The notes beneath the pieces are model-generated. The model had not been told where the DNA came from. It did not search any database and was given only the letters and a program-made list of their open reading frames with translations. A DNA stretch of 38,965 nucleotides, taken from the NCBI GenBank assembly GCA_026392045.1, contig JAPLCU010000055.1, positions 1 through 38,965 on the forward strand. The letters are read 5' to 3'. Below are positions 1-8,104 of this stretch, piece by piece. A program made the translations under genes and the position numbers. The stretch comes from Armatimonadota bacterium (lineage in GTDB: Bacteria; Armatimonadota; UBA5829). The stretch's first letter is position 1. Each line of letters starts with the position of its first letter.

Positions 1-697
1 TGAAAGCCTGCGAAATCATCGCGAGCAGCAAAAATACAAGCATAGCCGCAGCCACGGCAACTATTCCGAACTTGGAGCCGGTAAAAAGCAGGGCGATCAT
101 CTCAACCACAAACGCCGCGCCAAACAGCATCTTCATGGAGAATTTGCAGGAGACAAGATACATACCCAAACTGATCGGCAGAGCCAAGGCCAGGAAACCT
201 GCGAGGAAATTGGGGTTAATAAATGTCGCCGCGAGCCGCATCTGATCGTCCGAGCCCATAACCGCCGCCCAAAACGCCGCGCCGCCGCCCGTGCCTATAG
301 CGTAATCCCTGATTCCGAACGCGCAGATGCCCAATGCAGAGATTACAATACCAGCAATAAGCATCGTCGCCGACTTCGCATCATGCGCAACATTAGCCGT
401 AAGAAAATACGCGCCCACGCATGCCGTCACAAAGAGCAAATGCACAAGACTCACATAGATATTCTCGGAAAATATCACAGAAGCGAATATTGCCAAGCCG
501 AACACAGCCAGCGCAATCAGCCCCGGTGGGCGAAACCAGGTTCTCGCTTCCTCACCTTTGCGCAGGGAATAGGCGATAATCGCCCCAAAAACCAATATTT
601 GAAGAATTCCATTGGTCAGCTCGCCGAACCCCCCGCCAATAATCGGGGCCAGCACGAGAGCCGAAAGAAGCAACACAACAGTAACCACGTGAGCCAT
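1..697 (-). CDS. O-antigen ligase/polymerase-like membrane protein (partial, C-terminus off the window)
   Basis: The minus-strand frame stays open from about 724 to the left edge of the window, so only the N-terminal 232 or so residues are present. The product is almost wholly hydrophobic, with about six membrane segments. It carries the signature of the O-antigen ligase (Wzy_C/RfaL) family: an INPNFLAGFLALALP stretch followed by a membrane helix and LLFTGSKFG. Such inner-membrane proteins join or polymerise undecaprenyl-linked glycans, so a role in surface polysaccharide is likely. An ATG at 724 abuts the -10 box of a good promoter (725-753). I therefore prefer the ATG at 697, which is preceded by GGGG at 5-nt spacing. 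Family assignment is good; ligase versus polymerase cannot be decided from the fragment. Confidence 0.75.
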   Translation of the reverse strand, partial: MAHVVTVVLLLSALVLAPIIGGGFGELTNGILQILVFGAIIAYSLRKGEEARTWFRPPGLIALAVFGLAIFASVIFSENIYVSLVHLLFVTACVGAYFLTANVAHDAKSATMLIAGIVISALGICAFGIRDYAIGTGGGAAFWAAVMGSDDQMRLAATFINPNFLAGFLALALPISLGMYLVSCKFSMKMLFGAAFVVEMIALLFTGSKFGIVAVAAAMLVFLLLAMISQAF

Positions 698-724
698 CCT
701 TACCCCAAGCTTGATATTACTCAT

Positions 725-753
725 AGAATACGGCTGAATCGACGCGGTGTCAA
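725..753 (-). promoter_or_regulatory. Sigma70-type promoter for the O-antigen ligase-like gene
   Basis: On the minus strand a TTGACA box (748-753) is followed by a 17-bp spacer and TATTCT (725-730). The predicted transcription start near 718 leaves a leader of about 20 nt before the ATG at 697, and rules out the upstream ATG at 724 as a likely start. Confidence 0.5.
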
Positions 754-808
754 GAAGGAAAGTCGACAGTCGACAGTCCTTAGTCGGGAAGGGATCTTTA
801 GGTGATCG

Positions 809-937
809 TCCGGCAAATCTGTTGCCGGATGCCGTCTCGCGGATATCTGATCCGCAAACCAAGCGTAGCGCAGACGTGCGTGGCGGAACGGATTTCCGCA
901 ATACACAGGCCCTGGAACAGATTTCCAGGCCGATCTA
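809..937. repeat. Cluster of four palindromic repeats with CAGAT/ATCTG-type centres
   Basis: This spacer between hpnE and the O-antigen ligase gene holds four short palindromes in a row. They lie at 809-829 (stem TCCGGCAA, loop ATCTG), 839-855 (stem GCGGAT), 883-899 (stem GCGGAA, loop CGGAT) and 908-931 (arms GGCCCTGGAA and TTCCAGGCC, loop CAGAT). The stems differ but the centre is kept. The last two recur in the same order at 19388-19518. No gene is seen between 754 and 957. Confidence 0.7.
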
Positions 938-957
938 TTGAACGGCGCTTTCAACTT

Positions 958-2247
958 TCAGCTATCTATCACGGCTTGCGCGGCGGCGCGGCCTGAGCGG
1001 ACGGCGCTCTCGATGGTGGCGGGCCAAGGCGTGTCTGTCCAATCTCCCGCCAAAAATATATTAGAAAGAGGCGTAATATTGCCGGGCCTTGCGGATTTGG
1101 ACGAGGCAGTTGTCGAAAATGTCGCCCTGGGGGCTCTGTAAACCAATGCCCGCTTGAGTATAGACTTACTCACCGGAGGCGACGCCTTTTTCGCTGCCCG
1201 CAGCGCCAGCTCAACCAGTTCACGCTTTGACCTGCCCACGATGTTATCCGCCGCACTAGCCACAGCATGTAAACAAGCAAACTCCAGCCCAAAATCATTG
1301 GTCTTATTGAACACCCAGCCGAAAGGCTCGCCAGCTATGCATGCGCAATCAAAATCGGGGTCGATATAATCAAGAAACAGATGCACCCCCACAATCGGTC
1401 GCCAGTGCAAACGATCTCCGCCAAATTGTTCCAGACCCATTTGCTCAAGAGACCACGGCGGCACTGCCATCACGTAAGCATCACTGGAGATCGTTTTCCC
1501 GCTGTTCAATGTCAATGATCTCACGCGTTTACCGGATGTGTTGACTCTGGCTACCTTGGTTTCGAGTCTCGTTTTGCATCCTCGTTTTGTCAGATAACGC
1601 AGCGCAGGCGCCTCCACGATTTCAGTAAGAGGCGCGGAAGGCACACCCAGCCGATAACCGTCCCTGCTTTCCATGAAAACCTTTAGGAGCAACATTCTAA
1701 CGCTCTCGGCGGAAGCCGAGGCTGCGCATTCATTCAAAGCCGAAATAGTAATAGGCTCCACAAGCCTCTTGATCACACTATCCGGGCACGAAAGCGATTG
1801 CAAATATTCCCTGGCGCTGCAATTTTCGCCTGGCTCGTGCGAAGAAAGCGCAGTTAAAGCGCGGGCAAGGCCGATCTTTTCCCTCACAGACAAATAATTC
1901 GTGGCGACGATAGATGGAACCAGATGAAGTGGCACGGGTAGAGGCGAATCTTTTACTCTCAACACCCTTTCGTCGCTTCCTATGATTGTGATGCTATCCT
2001 GAAAACGCACACGACCGATAGACCCGATTTTTTCGAGGAATCCCGCAGCGGCATCGCAGCAGCCCAGCAAAACATGCTGGCAGTTGTCCAGCATTGCGCC
2101 GCTGTCTTTATCACGGAACGAATAAGCTCTGCCGCCCAGATGCTTTTTCGCCTCCAGCAGAATGACCTCTATCCCGGCATCAGCCAGATCACAGGCACAT
2201 GCGAGGCCGGCGATCCCTCCGCCTACAATTGTGACTTGCGTAGATAT
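958..2247 (-). CDS. hpnE: HpnE, hydroxysqualene dehydroxylase (FAD-dependent), with no canonical start codon
   Basis: This is the last gene of the squalene operon. The family reduces hydroxysqualene to squalene with FAD. The N-terminus reads TIVGGGIAGLACACDLADAG and then an acidic residue ending the second strand, the Rossmann FAD-binding motif. The C-terminus has AGDWTDTPWPATIESAV, the usual flavin amine-oxidase closing motif. With the N-terminus the protein is about 429 aa, normal for the family. The first in-frame ATG (2094) would delete the FAD motif. An in-frame TAG at 2260-2262 is followed by AGGAGG (2254-2259), CCG, ATC and ATA. No ATG, GTG or TTG lies between that stop and the FAD motif. 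I place the start at ATA (2245-2247), 6 nt after AGGAGG. The gene overlaps the 3' end of hpnD by 25 nt, so coupled translation is likely. Family call is strong; the exact start is uncertain. Confidence 0.85.
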   Translation of the reverse strand: MSTQVTIVGGGIAGLACACDLADAGIEVILLEAKKHLGGRAYSFRDKDSGAMLDNCQHVLLGCCDAAAGFLEKIGSIGRVRFQDSITIIGSDERVLRVKDSPLPVPLHLVPSIVATNYLSVREKIGLARALTALSSHEPGENCSAREYLQSLSCPDSVIKRLVEPITISALNECAASASAESVRMLLLKVFMESRDGYRLGVPSAPLTEIVEAPALRYLTKRGCKTRLETKVARVNTSGKRVRSLTLNSGKTISSDAYVMAVPPWSLEQMGLEQFGGDRLHWRPIVGVHLFLDYIDPDFDCACIAGEPFGWVFNKTNDFGLEFACLHAVASAADNIVGRSKRELVELALRAAKKASPPVSKSILKRALVYRAPRATFSTTASSKSARPGNITPLSNIFLAGDWTDTPWPATIESAVRSGRAAAQAVIDS

Positions 2248-3125
2248 GATCGGCCTCCTCTAAACCTGGACGTCACCAGCGCTTTTGCCGCTATCGACAG
2301 CTTTCTTGCTTTTGATATGGAAACGTAATTGGTCAAGACATCGCTCGGGCTGCGCTGAATTCTTTTTAGAATGCTCGAATAGATCTCTATCATCGCGCTA
2401 AGCCCCGGTCTGCCGGATGAATCCACCAGCGGCAGCAGCGGACGAGCGGCATTGTAATAATCCTGAGCGCGGCTCGCCTCAAACTTCATCAGCCGCAGAA
2501 AACGTTCATCACTGACACCATTTGCAAGGTCATCCGCGCTGTAGCCAAACGCCCACAGGTCTTCTTCTGGGATATAAACCCTGCCATTGGAAGCGTCCTC
2601 GCGAACGTCGCGCAAAATATTCGTAATCTGAAACGCTATCCCGCAAAACTCCGCATATTTTTGCGCTGCGGGAGAATTGAACCCGAAGATATGAATGCAC
2701 ACCAATCCCACCACCGATGCCACTTTATAGCAATATCTATATAGGTCATCAAAGCTCTGATATCGGTTTATGCGCAGGTCCATAGACGCTCCATCTATGA
2801 GCTGATGAAAGTATTCCGCTGGTATGTCGAACTTACGCAGGGTATCGTGGAACGCTGGAAGAATCAAACTATCGCTGTAGTCCCCGTTCGCTGTCCTATC
2901 CAACGACTCGCCCCACTTTGCAAGCATTCGCTCACGGTCACCAGCCACGGCAGGGTCATCGGCGATGTCGTCACAATATCGCATAAACGCATAAACGGCG
3001 CACATAGCGTCGCTTTTTTCGCGTGGAAGCACCATAAATGAGTAATAGAAGTTCTTCGCTCGCTTTCTGGATACTTCACGGCAATAGCGGTAAGACAGTT
3101 CGAGTTCACTCGATTTACTGATCAT
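2223..3125 (-). CDS. hpnD: HpnD, presqualene diphosphate synthase
   Basis: A trans-isoprenyl diphosphate synthase of the squalene/phytoene synthase family, 300 aa, the usual length. The family member HpnD condenses two farnesyl diphosphates to presqualene diphosphate. Both aspartate-rich Mg-diphosphate motifs are intact: YCDDIADD (about residues 50-57) and RDVRED followed by ASNGRVYIPEEDL (about 172-190). The ATG at 3125 follows AAGGGGATAAG, an acceptable ribosome site. It starts 13 nt after the hpnC stop, and its 3' end overlaps hpnE. The hpnC-hpnD-hpnE order separates it from a plain phytoene synthase. I assign HpnD rather than HpnC from the NGRVYIPEEDL context and gene order. Confidence 0.9.
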   Translation of the reverse strand: MISKSSELELSYRYCREVSRKRAKNFYYSFMVLPREKSDAMCAVYAFMRYCDDIADDPAVAGDRERMLAKWGESLDRTANGDYSDSLILPAFHDTLRKFDIPAEYFHQLIDGASMDLRINRYQSFDDLYRYCYKVASVVGLVCIHIFGFNSPAAQKYAEFCGIAFQITNILRDVREDASNGRVYIPEEDLWAFGYSADDLANGVSDERFLRLMKFEASRAQDYYNAARPLLPLVDSSGRPGLSAMIEIYSSILKRIQRSPSDVLTNYVSISKARKLSIAAKALVTSRFRGGRSYLRKSQL

Positions 3126-3138
3126 CTTATCCCCTTCA

Positions 3139-4056
3139 CTATCCTCTGCGCAGCGAACCGCCGAGCCTCTTTATACACCAAAATGCCATCATCATCGCCT
3201 TTCTCGACTTTGACACAGTCACTCTGCTTCTGAATACATCAAAGTTCTGGCGTTCGATGGATTGAAGGAGGGCCAGGCCTCCATTGGAGAAGAGTTCCAC
3301 ATCCGCAGCCGCGCTGCCGCCAATCATCGCAGGCAAAGATGCTCCGTGCTCAAAGAATTCCCTGGTTCTATTTATCTCAAACCGCATCAAATGCACAAAA
3401 CCGGCGTTCAAAATGTGGTTTCGCAACTCAGCTTCGGTATAGCCAAATCTCTGCATGTCTTCCTGAGGAACGTATATCCGACCGCGCAGGTAATCCGAGC
3501 CTATGTCCTGCCAGAAATTAGCGAGCTGAAGCGCGGAGCAGGTGTAATCCGACAGCTGCTGCCTGGTTTCGTCCCTATAACCCAACAAGCAAAGAAATAA
3601 CCTGCCCACAGGATTTGCTGATCGTGAGCAATAATGCAGAAGCTGCTCGAAAGTTGCGTAGCGTGTCACGTGCTGATCCTGAACAAACGCATCTATGAGG
3701 TCTTCAAATGGCTGCATCGGCAGGTCATAGCGATCTATTGTCTCAGCCAACGCCTGAAACACCGATTGCCGCGGCTTGCATTCATAGCAACTATGCAGCT
3801 CTTCTCTCCACCAATCAAGCAGCCGCAGCGACAGCTCGCGATCATTGGTTTCATCGGCAAGATCATCACAAATGCGGCAATATGCGTAGATGTTGAACAC
3901 ATGTTTGCGAAGCTCGCGGGGCAGCAGTATCGAGCCTACGGTAAAGTTCTCATAGTGATGTTTTGCCAATAGCGCGCATGCTTGCTCAGGCGAATGCGTC
4001 TTGAAATCGAACCCATCCAAAACTGGCACAGCCGCCGCATGGCCAAACTTGCTCAT
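3139..4056 (-). CDS. hpnC: HpnC, hydroxysqualene synthase
   Basis: First gene of the squalene operon. HpnC converts presqualene diphosphate to hydroxysqualene. It is a paralogue of the next gene and carries ICDDLADE (about residues 62-69) and FWQDIGSD followed by RGRIYVPQED (about 181-200), the two aspartate-rich motifs. The frame is open further upstream. I choose the ATG at 4056 because GGGAGG lies 5 nt before it and the preceding residues do not look like the family. This gives 305 aa, close to typical. Downstream hpnD begins 13 nt after the stop. Whether the squalene goes to hopanoids, C30 carotenoids or sterols cannot be told: no cyclase or desaturase is in view. Confidence 0.88.
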   Translation of the reverse strand: MSKFGHAAAVPVLDGFDFKTHSPEQACALLAKHHYENFTVGSILLPRELRKHVFNIYAYCRICDDLADETNDRELSLRLLDWWREELHSCYECKPRQSVFQALAETIDRYDLPMQPFEDLIDAFVQDQHVTRYATFEQLLHYCSRSANPVGRLFLCLLGYRDETRQQLSDYTCSALQLANFWQDIGSDYLRGRIYVPQEDMQRFGYTEAELRNHILNAGFVHLMRFEINRTREFFEHGASLPAMIGGSAAADVELFSNGGLALLQSIERQNFDVFRSRVTVSKSRKAMMMAFWCIKRLGGSLRRG

Positions 4057-4090
4057 GTATTCCTCCCGATCTTCCACATTCTGACCTCTA

Positions 4091-4119
4091 TTTATACGTT
4101 GTCCATAATTTGCCCGTAA
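4091..4119 (-). promoter_or_regulatory. Possible promoter of the hpnCDE operon
   Basis: Minus strand: TATAAA (4091-4096) is preceded at 17 bp by TTACGG (4114-4119). The -10 is good, the -35 poor. It would give a leader of about 30 nt before the hpnC ATG. Confidence 0.3.
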
Positions 4120-4245
4120 TACAAAAAATCTAACCCAGGTTGCTTCGTTATCCTGATGCCAAAGCCGACACCACTCAGCCAAACCCCCAAATCTCAGCGA
4201 TTCAGGAGCTCAAACCCGCCACTCTATTCCCTGTACCCCTAATAT

Positions 4246-4307
4246 GTGAACAAGATTTAACTAAATCATACCAGTAATTTAGCCAAATAATGCCATTCTC
4301 GCCGTCT
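4246..4307. repeat. 62-bp direct repeat, left copy
   Basis: The 62 bp starting GTGAACAAGATTTAAC and ending CATTCTCGCCGTCT recur at 7507-7568 in the same orientation with two mismatches. Sequence similarity ends abruptly on both sides. Between the copies lie only the PEP-CTERM and C39 peptidase frames. Confidence 0.9.
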
Positions 4308-4472
4308 GCTAATAGTGACTATAGTACATCACATATCTCATATGGTAGTTTCCATTTTTGCTCAAGTCATTTTGTTCCGCCCTCTTTTTTCTAAGAATAG
4401 TTTGAACCTCTACTGATTCGGGTATAAACGAGCGGACGTTATGATTCACCTGCTGCAGTGGGGGAGGACAGA

Positions 4473-5357
4473 ATGAATATAAGAAACATTTTCGGGCTGC
4501 TGCTTATCACTCTGGTCATTTTTGTGCTACCAATCTGCGCCGGGGCGGATACCTACAGATTGCCTGTTAGGACGGCTACTTTCGCTGTTCCTTTTGATTA
4601 TTACCAAGGATTCGTCAATGGCGAACCTATTGGGCCTTACGACTTCTACATTGACCCGCAAACACTTCGAGTGGGTTACGACCTATCGTCCGGACTTGTT
4701 TACGAGAGCGCGATTGTCTTTGACTGGAATGAGTTTCCAGACTTTCCCGAAGGCACAATTGCATACGCCAATTTACACTTGACCGCCGTCTCACCGCCTT
4801 CTAATGCTTACTGTTCCATGCCAGAGATATTCGAACTAGACCACTCATTACCGCAACGGTCAGATTTCGATTGGTTGAGTCATTACGGCGGAGATCCGGA
4901 GAGCGGTGGGATCATCTCTGTCCCGTTTGGATTTGACCCCAAAGAGCCAAACGTGCATGTGTTTACTGATTGGCCGGTAAAGAAGAGACAAGGATACAGA
5001 GGCTGGATATTAACGACTGTTGGCAGCACCGATCCAATGATCGATATAGCGGGGATTAACAACAGTATGGGACTGGAAGCTCCTTACATACTTGTAACCA
5101 CGGTTCCTGAACCGACCACAGCACTGTGTTTGGGAACAGCACTGTTTTCGTTGGGAGGTTTTCTGGTTGGTGCTCGGAAGAGACAAGCCTGGTTGCTAAC
5201 TATCTGCATCGTCAGTTTGTTATCTGTGATGGCTATAGCAGTGCTGGCCGATGACGACATGGAGTTAAACTCCGAACCAGGCGGTGGAACCCGCGCTGTT
5301 TTAACATCTGCTAGGATGCCTGTTGAGACTGCCCAAGCCCGCCCGAAGGGTTCGTAA
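4473..5357 (+). CDS. Exported PEP-CTERM protein with an extra C-terminal signal-peptide-like tail
   Basis: An N-terminal signal peptide (MNIRNIFGLLLITLVIFVLP, cleavage near AGA-DT) is followed by a domain of about 200 residues that I cannot name. Then comes a PEP-CTERM tail: VPEPTTALC, a hydrophobic helix and GARKRQ. PEP-CTERM tails are recognised by exosortase; none is in this window. Such proteins normally end at the basic cluster. This frame instead continues through a second hydrophobic segment (WLLTICIVSLLSVMAIAVLA, then DDDMELN). That segment looks like a signal peptide for the next frame. The stop TAA shares its last base with the ATG of the peptidase frame. The start at 4473 is chosen because GGAGG lies 5 nt upstream. 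An internal GGGAGG (5153-5158) precedes a CTG at 5163, so internal initiation of a second exported protein is possible. Confidence 0.75.
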   Translation: MNIRNIFGLLLITLVIFVLPICAGADTYRLPVRTATFAVPFDYYQGFVNGEPIGPYDFYIDPQTLRVGYDLSSGLVYESAIVFDWNEFPDFPEGTIAYANLHLTAVSPPSNAYCSMPEIFELDHSLPQRSDFDWLSHYGGDPESGGIISVPFGFDPKEPNVHVFTDWPVKKRQGYRGWILTTVGSTDPMIDIAGINNSMGLEAPYILVTTVPEPTTALCLGTALFSLGGFLVGARKRQAWLLTICIVSLLSVMAIAVLADDDMELNSEPGGGTRAVLTSARMPVETAQARPKGS

Positions 5358-7360
5358 TGCTGCCAACATTCCCACGACTTTGGTGGAGTGGAGGATGTGC
5401 GCCGACCAGTGGAGCAATGATAGTAGGCTACTACGATAACTCTGGATTTCCCAACATGTGCCGCCAAAAGACGGGGCGAAACCCAGATGTTTATACAGAT
5501 TACCTGTTCCCAACAGGTGGTTACCCGAACGATAATGCCCGCTTTCTTTTGTCGACCGACGACAGATACCTATACCCGTCCAGATGCGATGTATCTGCAA
5601 CCCAGGCCGGTGTATTCGGACGCGATGTCAATGACAAGGGCCATGTTGACGACTATGTTATCGATTATGGCCCACCTGCTTCAGCCCAGGATAACTTCTA
5701 TACACGAGTCATCCCGAACAACGGAATCCTTCACTGGGAACCGCACCATGATGATTGCATTGCCGACTTTATGGGCACAAGCATCAGATGGTACAGGAAC
5801 TGCACTGACGGCAACTCTTGGATTCGCTTCGTAGGAACTGATCTAACTACCGGGGCTCTATCCACTTGGGTGCCGCCATCTTACAACTCAACAAGCGGTT
5901 ATTCGAATTACCCTTTTTCTGATCCTCCTGCAAACTGTTCAATTGACGTAATATACGGACTAGCCAGATATATAGCGTTGCATGCAGGTTATTACTGCAC
6001 CACCAATCATGCTCAGAACAATGACCCGTTCGACGACATCGCCCAATACTATAATCAGGCCATCAAGGGTTACCAAAGCACGACCAACGGGGTGACAGAG
6101 GAAGATGTCATAGCCTCGATCAACGCGGGCCGTCCTATGATTGCATTACTGAATCAGGTAAACCCCAGCAACAACTATTATGAAATGACCTCTCAGCATG
6201 CTTTTCCAATATTCGGCTACAAACAGGAAGAAGGACAACCGCTAAAACTGCTGGCTTATGATACCTGGCGTGAGGACTATCTGAACTATGAGGCTACCAG
6301 CTACCGCGTGGTGGAATTCCTTACGCCAACGCAGGCACACTACCATTCCGGGTACTACAGCTTTGTGCGAGCGTCTCAGAGCACTTACTGGAAACTATTC
6401 GGCTTTGCATTCCTGAAGATCAACAATAACGACCGCTGCCCGCTCCCTCTGGGTACCAACGATTACCCAAGCGCAGTCTACCAAAATCCATTCGATATCA
6501 ACTTCGATCTTCCTGCTGGCAACTCTCGTATCCACTACAGCGGCTTGACACCGACTCCCGCTTCTTCAGCAGTAACACTCGATGCAAACGGTGATGGGAC
6601 GCTTCACATAGACCAGGACTGCGTTCTTAACTTCAGGACTTATCGGGACGCAACACCGCCAAATGGATATCTGGCAAGCGATGTTGTGCGTCGCGTGTAT
6701 TCGGTCTTCTCGGCCAACAAAAACATCAAGAAGTTTGCCGACGATACCGAAGTCACAATGGTCAACGGGATAGTCACGCATGTGCTGGACTCAAACAATT
6801 TCTATTTCGAGGAGAGAGACAAGCGGCTTTTCGGCATCCGAGTTCACAAATCCAATCACGGGCTTTCTGCCGGTGATGAAGTGGAAGTTGTTGTCGGCAA
6901 CATAGATACGGATTCGAGTAATGATGAACGATACATCGAAGCGACAAGCGTAACTGAAACCGCCCCTGCGACCAAGGTCATAACGCCATATTGCATGACG
7001 AACATCTGTTTAGGTGGTAAAGATTACTTGCCTGCTGGAGGTTCCGGCACAGGCTACGGCCAGAAAGGCGTCGTGAACAGCAATAGTCTAAACAATATAG
7101 GTGTGCTGGTGCGCACCGTAGGCAAAGTGACCTATATCGACACCAATGCAGCTTATTTCACCATATCCGATGGTTCAGGTGCGGTCGACAGTGGCGATCA
7201 CGACGGAGTAAAGATTTCGGCCTCGGGTCTGATTCCACAAGGGCTTGCAGTCGATGACTTCGTTATCGCGACAGGAATATGTTCTCTTGAAAAGGACAAC
7301 AACAACCTCTACCCTGTCTTGATTGCGCGCGATTCGGATGACTTGATAGTGGTCAACTGA
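5357..7360 (+). CDS. C39-like cysteine peptidase (papain-fold) with C-terminal OB-like modules; probably frameshifted from its signal peptide
   Basis: The N-terminal 330 or so residues resemble the C39-type (peptidase_C39_2) family. They carry GGCAPTSGAMIVGYYD with Cys14, SQHAFPIFGY with His281, and LLAYDTW with Asp302, a plausible Cys-His-Asp set. After a linker, residues from about 460 to 667 form two beta-rich modules with text such as VNGIVTHV...FYFEE and VRTVGKVTYIDTN...FTISDGSG. These resemble OB-fold accessory domains of secreted proteins; that is my inference. The frame has no signal peptide of its own. The preceding frame ends in one, and reading upstream in this frame gives PPEGFVMLPTFP without a break. 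A one-base frame change near 5335-5345 would therefore restore a secreted peptidase. Otherwise translation may restart at the overlapping TAATG. Confidence 0.72.
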   Translation: MLPTFPRLWWSGGCAPTSGAMIVGYYDNSGFPNMCRQKTGRNPDVYTDYLFPTGGYPNDNARFLLSTDDRYLYPSRCDVSATQAGVFGRDVNDKGHVDDYVIDYGPPASAQDNFYTRVIPNNGILHWEPHHDDCIADFMGTSIRWYRNCTDGNSWIRFVGTDLTTGALSTWVPPSYNSTSGYSNYPFSDPPANCSIDVIYGLARYIALHAGYYCTTNHAQNNDPFDDIAQYYNQAIKGYQSTTNGVTEEDVIASINAGRPMIALLNQVNPSNNYYEMTSQHAFPIFGYKQEEGQPLKLLAYDTWREDYLNYEATSYRVVEFLTPTQAHYHSGYYSFVRASQSTYWKLFGFAFLKINNNDRCPLPLGTNDYPSAVYQNPFDINFDLPAGNSRIHYSGLTPTPASSAVTLDANGDGTLHIDQDCVLNFRTYRDATPPNGYLASDVVRRVYSVFSANKNIKKFADDTEVTMVNGIVTHVLDSNNFYFEERDKRLFGIRVHKSNHGLSAGDEVEVVVGNIDTDSSNDERYIEATSVTETAPATKVITPYCMTNICLGGKDYLPAGGSGTGYGQKGVVNSNSLNNIGVLVRTVGKVTYIDTNAAYFTISDGSGAVDSGDHDGVKISASGLIPQGLAVDDFVIATGICSLEKDNNNLYPVLIARDSDDLIVVN

Positions 7361-7424
7361 GCAAAAGTCGCAGCAAATTCTATTTCTCCAAGTTCTCCAA
7401 TATCTAGTTATAGAGTTTGTTTAT

Positions 7425-7452
7425 GCGTCGGGACTGCATTTCGTTCCGACGC
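7425..7452 (+). terminator. Hairpin after the C39 peptidase gene
   Basis: GCGTCGGGA and TCCGACGC form an 8-9 bp stem 65 nt after the stop codon. No clear T-run follows, so it may be a weak terminator or an mRNA end-stabilising hairpin. Confidence 0.4.
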
Positions 7453-7506
7453 CTCATATTATGCTCCAATCCCATTACTAATATCCTATTCTGGCCGTCG
7501 CTATCC

Positions 7507-7568
7507 GTGAACAAGATTTAACTAAATCATACCGGAAATTTAGCCAAATAATGCCATTCTCGCCGTCT
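7507..7568. repeat. 62-bp direct repeat, right copy
   Basis: Same orientation and 60 of 62 positions identical to 4246-4307. The differences fall in the CCAGTAATTT/CCGGAAATTT segment. Confidence 0.9.
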
Positions 7569-7616
7569 AGTACATGAGAGACAAATTATTTTGGCTGAAA
7601 ATGGAAGGGCAGTAAT

Positions 7617-7641
7617 GGGAGGGCGAGACTCCCGCCGAGCC
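7617..7641. repeat. GGGAGGGCGAG-family GC-rich repeat
   Basis: GGGAGGGCGAGACTCCCGCC followed by GAGCC. Related copies lie at 7813-7836, 7913-7936, 23118-23142 and, inverted, 23163-23187. Confidence 0.7.
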
Positions 7642-7750
7642 AGTTAGTTCCACGCTTTCAAGACCCAATTTCAATACTTTGAAGGAACGAACTCACGCTC
7701 GATTCACGCTCAGCGGTGAGTTTGTTTTAGCGTACTAAATCCATTGCGCT

Positions 7751-7949
7751 TTGTTGTATCGGAAAACCCTTTTCCCGATACCGCCGGACACACAGCTTTT
7801 GCACGCATGACCGGGAGGGCGAGGCTCCCGCCGAGCTTCCCTTCCGGGCTTGTTGTATCAGGAAACCATTTTCCTGATACCGCCGGACACACAGCTTTTG
7901 CATGCGTGACCGGGGAGGGCGAGGCTCCTGCCGAGCTTCCCTTCCGGGC
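7751..7949. repeat. Tandem duplication, two units of 99 and 100 bp
   Basis: Units 7751-7849 and 7850-7949 both begin TTGTTGTATC and end CTTCCCTTCCGGGC. Each holds a hairpin (GTATCAGGAAA pairs with TTTCCTGATAC in unit 2) and one GGGAGGGCGAG-family element. Where unit 1 differs in one hairpin arm it has matching changes in the other, so the pairing is kept. Confidence 0.8.
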
Positions 7950-8104
7950 TCTCCACTCTCCGCTTTCCACTACCCTTCACCCGGGTGGTTTGCAAGCAGA
8001 GAATGTCTGGGAATATGAAATGATGGCAATAATGCCGCCTATGATATTGCGGCAGTGGTTCCGGGCTCTGGGCTCTTCACTCTCCGCTATTCAAGGAAGT
8101 GTTT

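Larger units (their letters stand above)
4057..4472. other. Divergent spacer between hpnC and the PEP-CTERM gene
   Basis: This 416-bp spacer separates divergent genes. It holds the possible hpnC promoter, the first copy of a 62-bp direct repeat (4246-4307), an AT-rich stretch, and weak promoter-like boxes for the rightward gene (TTGAAC at 4402-4407 and TATAAA at 4423-4428, only 15 bp apart). I see no coding frame with codon structure here. Confidence 0.5.
7361..8104. other. Repeat-filled, gene-free spacer upstream of dxs
   Basis: This 744-bp stretch has no credible gene. It contains a hairpin (7425-7452), the right copy of the 62-bp repeat (7507-7568), a GGGAGGGCGAG-family element (7617-7641), and a tandem duplication of 99/100 bp (7751-7949). 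It also has CTCTCCACTCTCCGC-like text (about 7949-7972 and again about 8066-8090). Open frames here are made of repeat sequence. Confidence 0.6.

Noticed and set aside
383-805. Plus-strand open frame of 140 codons
   Set aside because: It is antisense to the O-antigen ligase-like gene, is rich in His/Gln/Arg and shows no protein-like character.
5320-5360. Programmed -1 frameshift signal between the PEP-CTERM and C39 frames
   Set aside because: No X-XXY-YYZ slippery heptamer or downstream pseudoknot is visible. Mutation, reinitiation or a read error are simpler.
4246-7568. Classical transposon bounded by its target-site duplication
   Set aside because: The flanking repeats are 62 bp, much longer than any target duplication. 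There are no terminal inverted repeats and no transposase.
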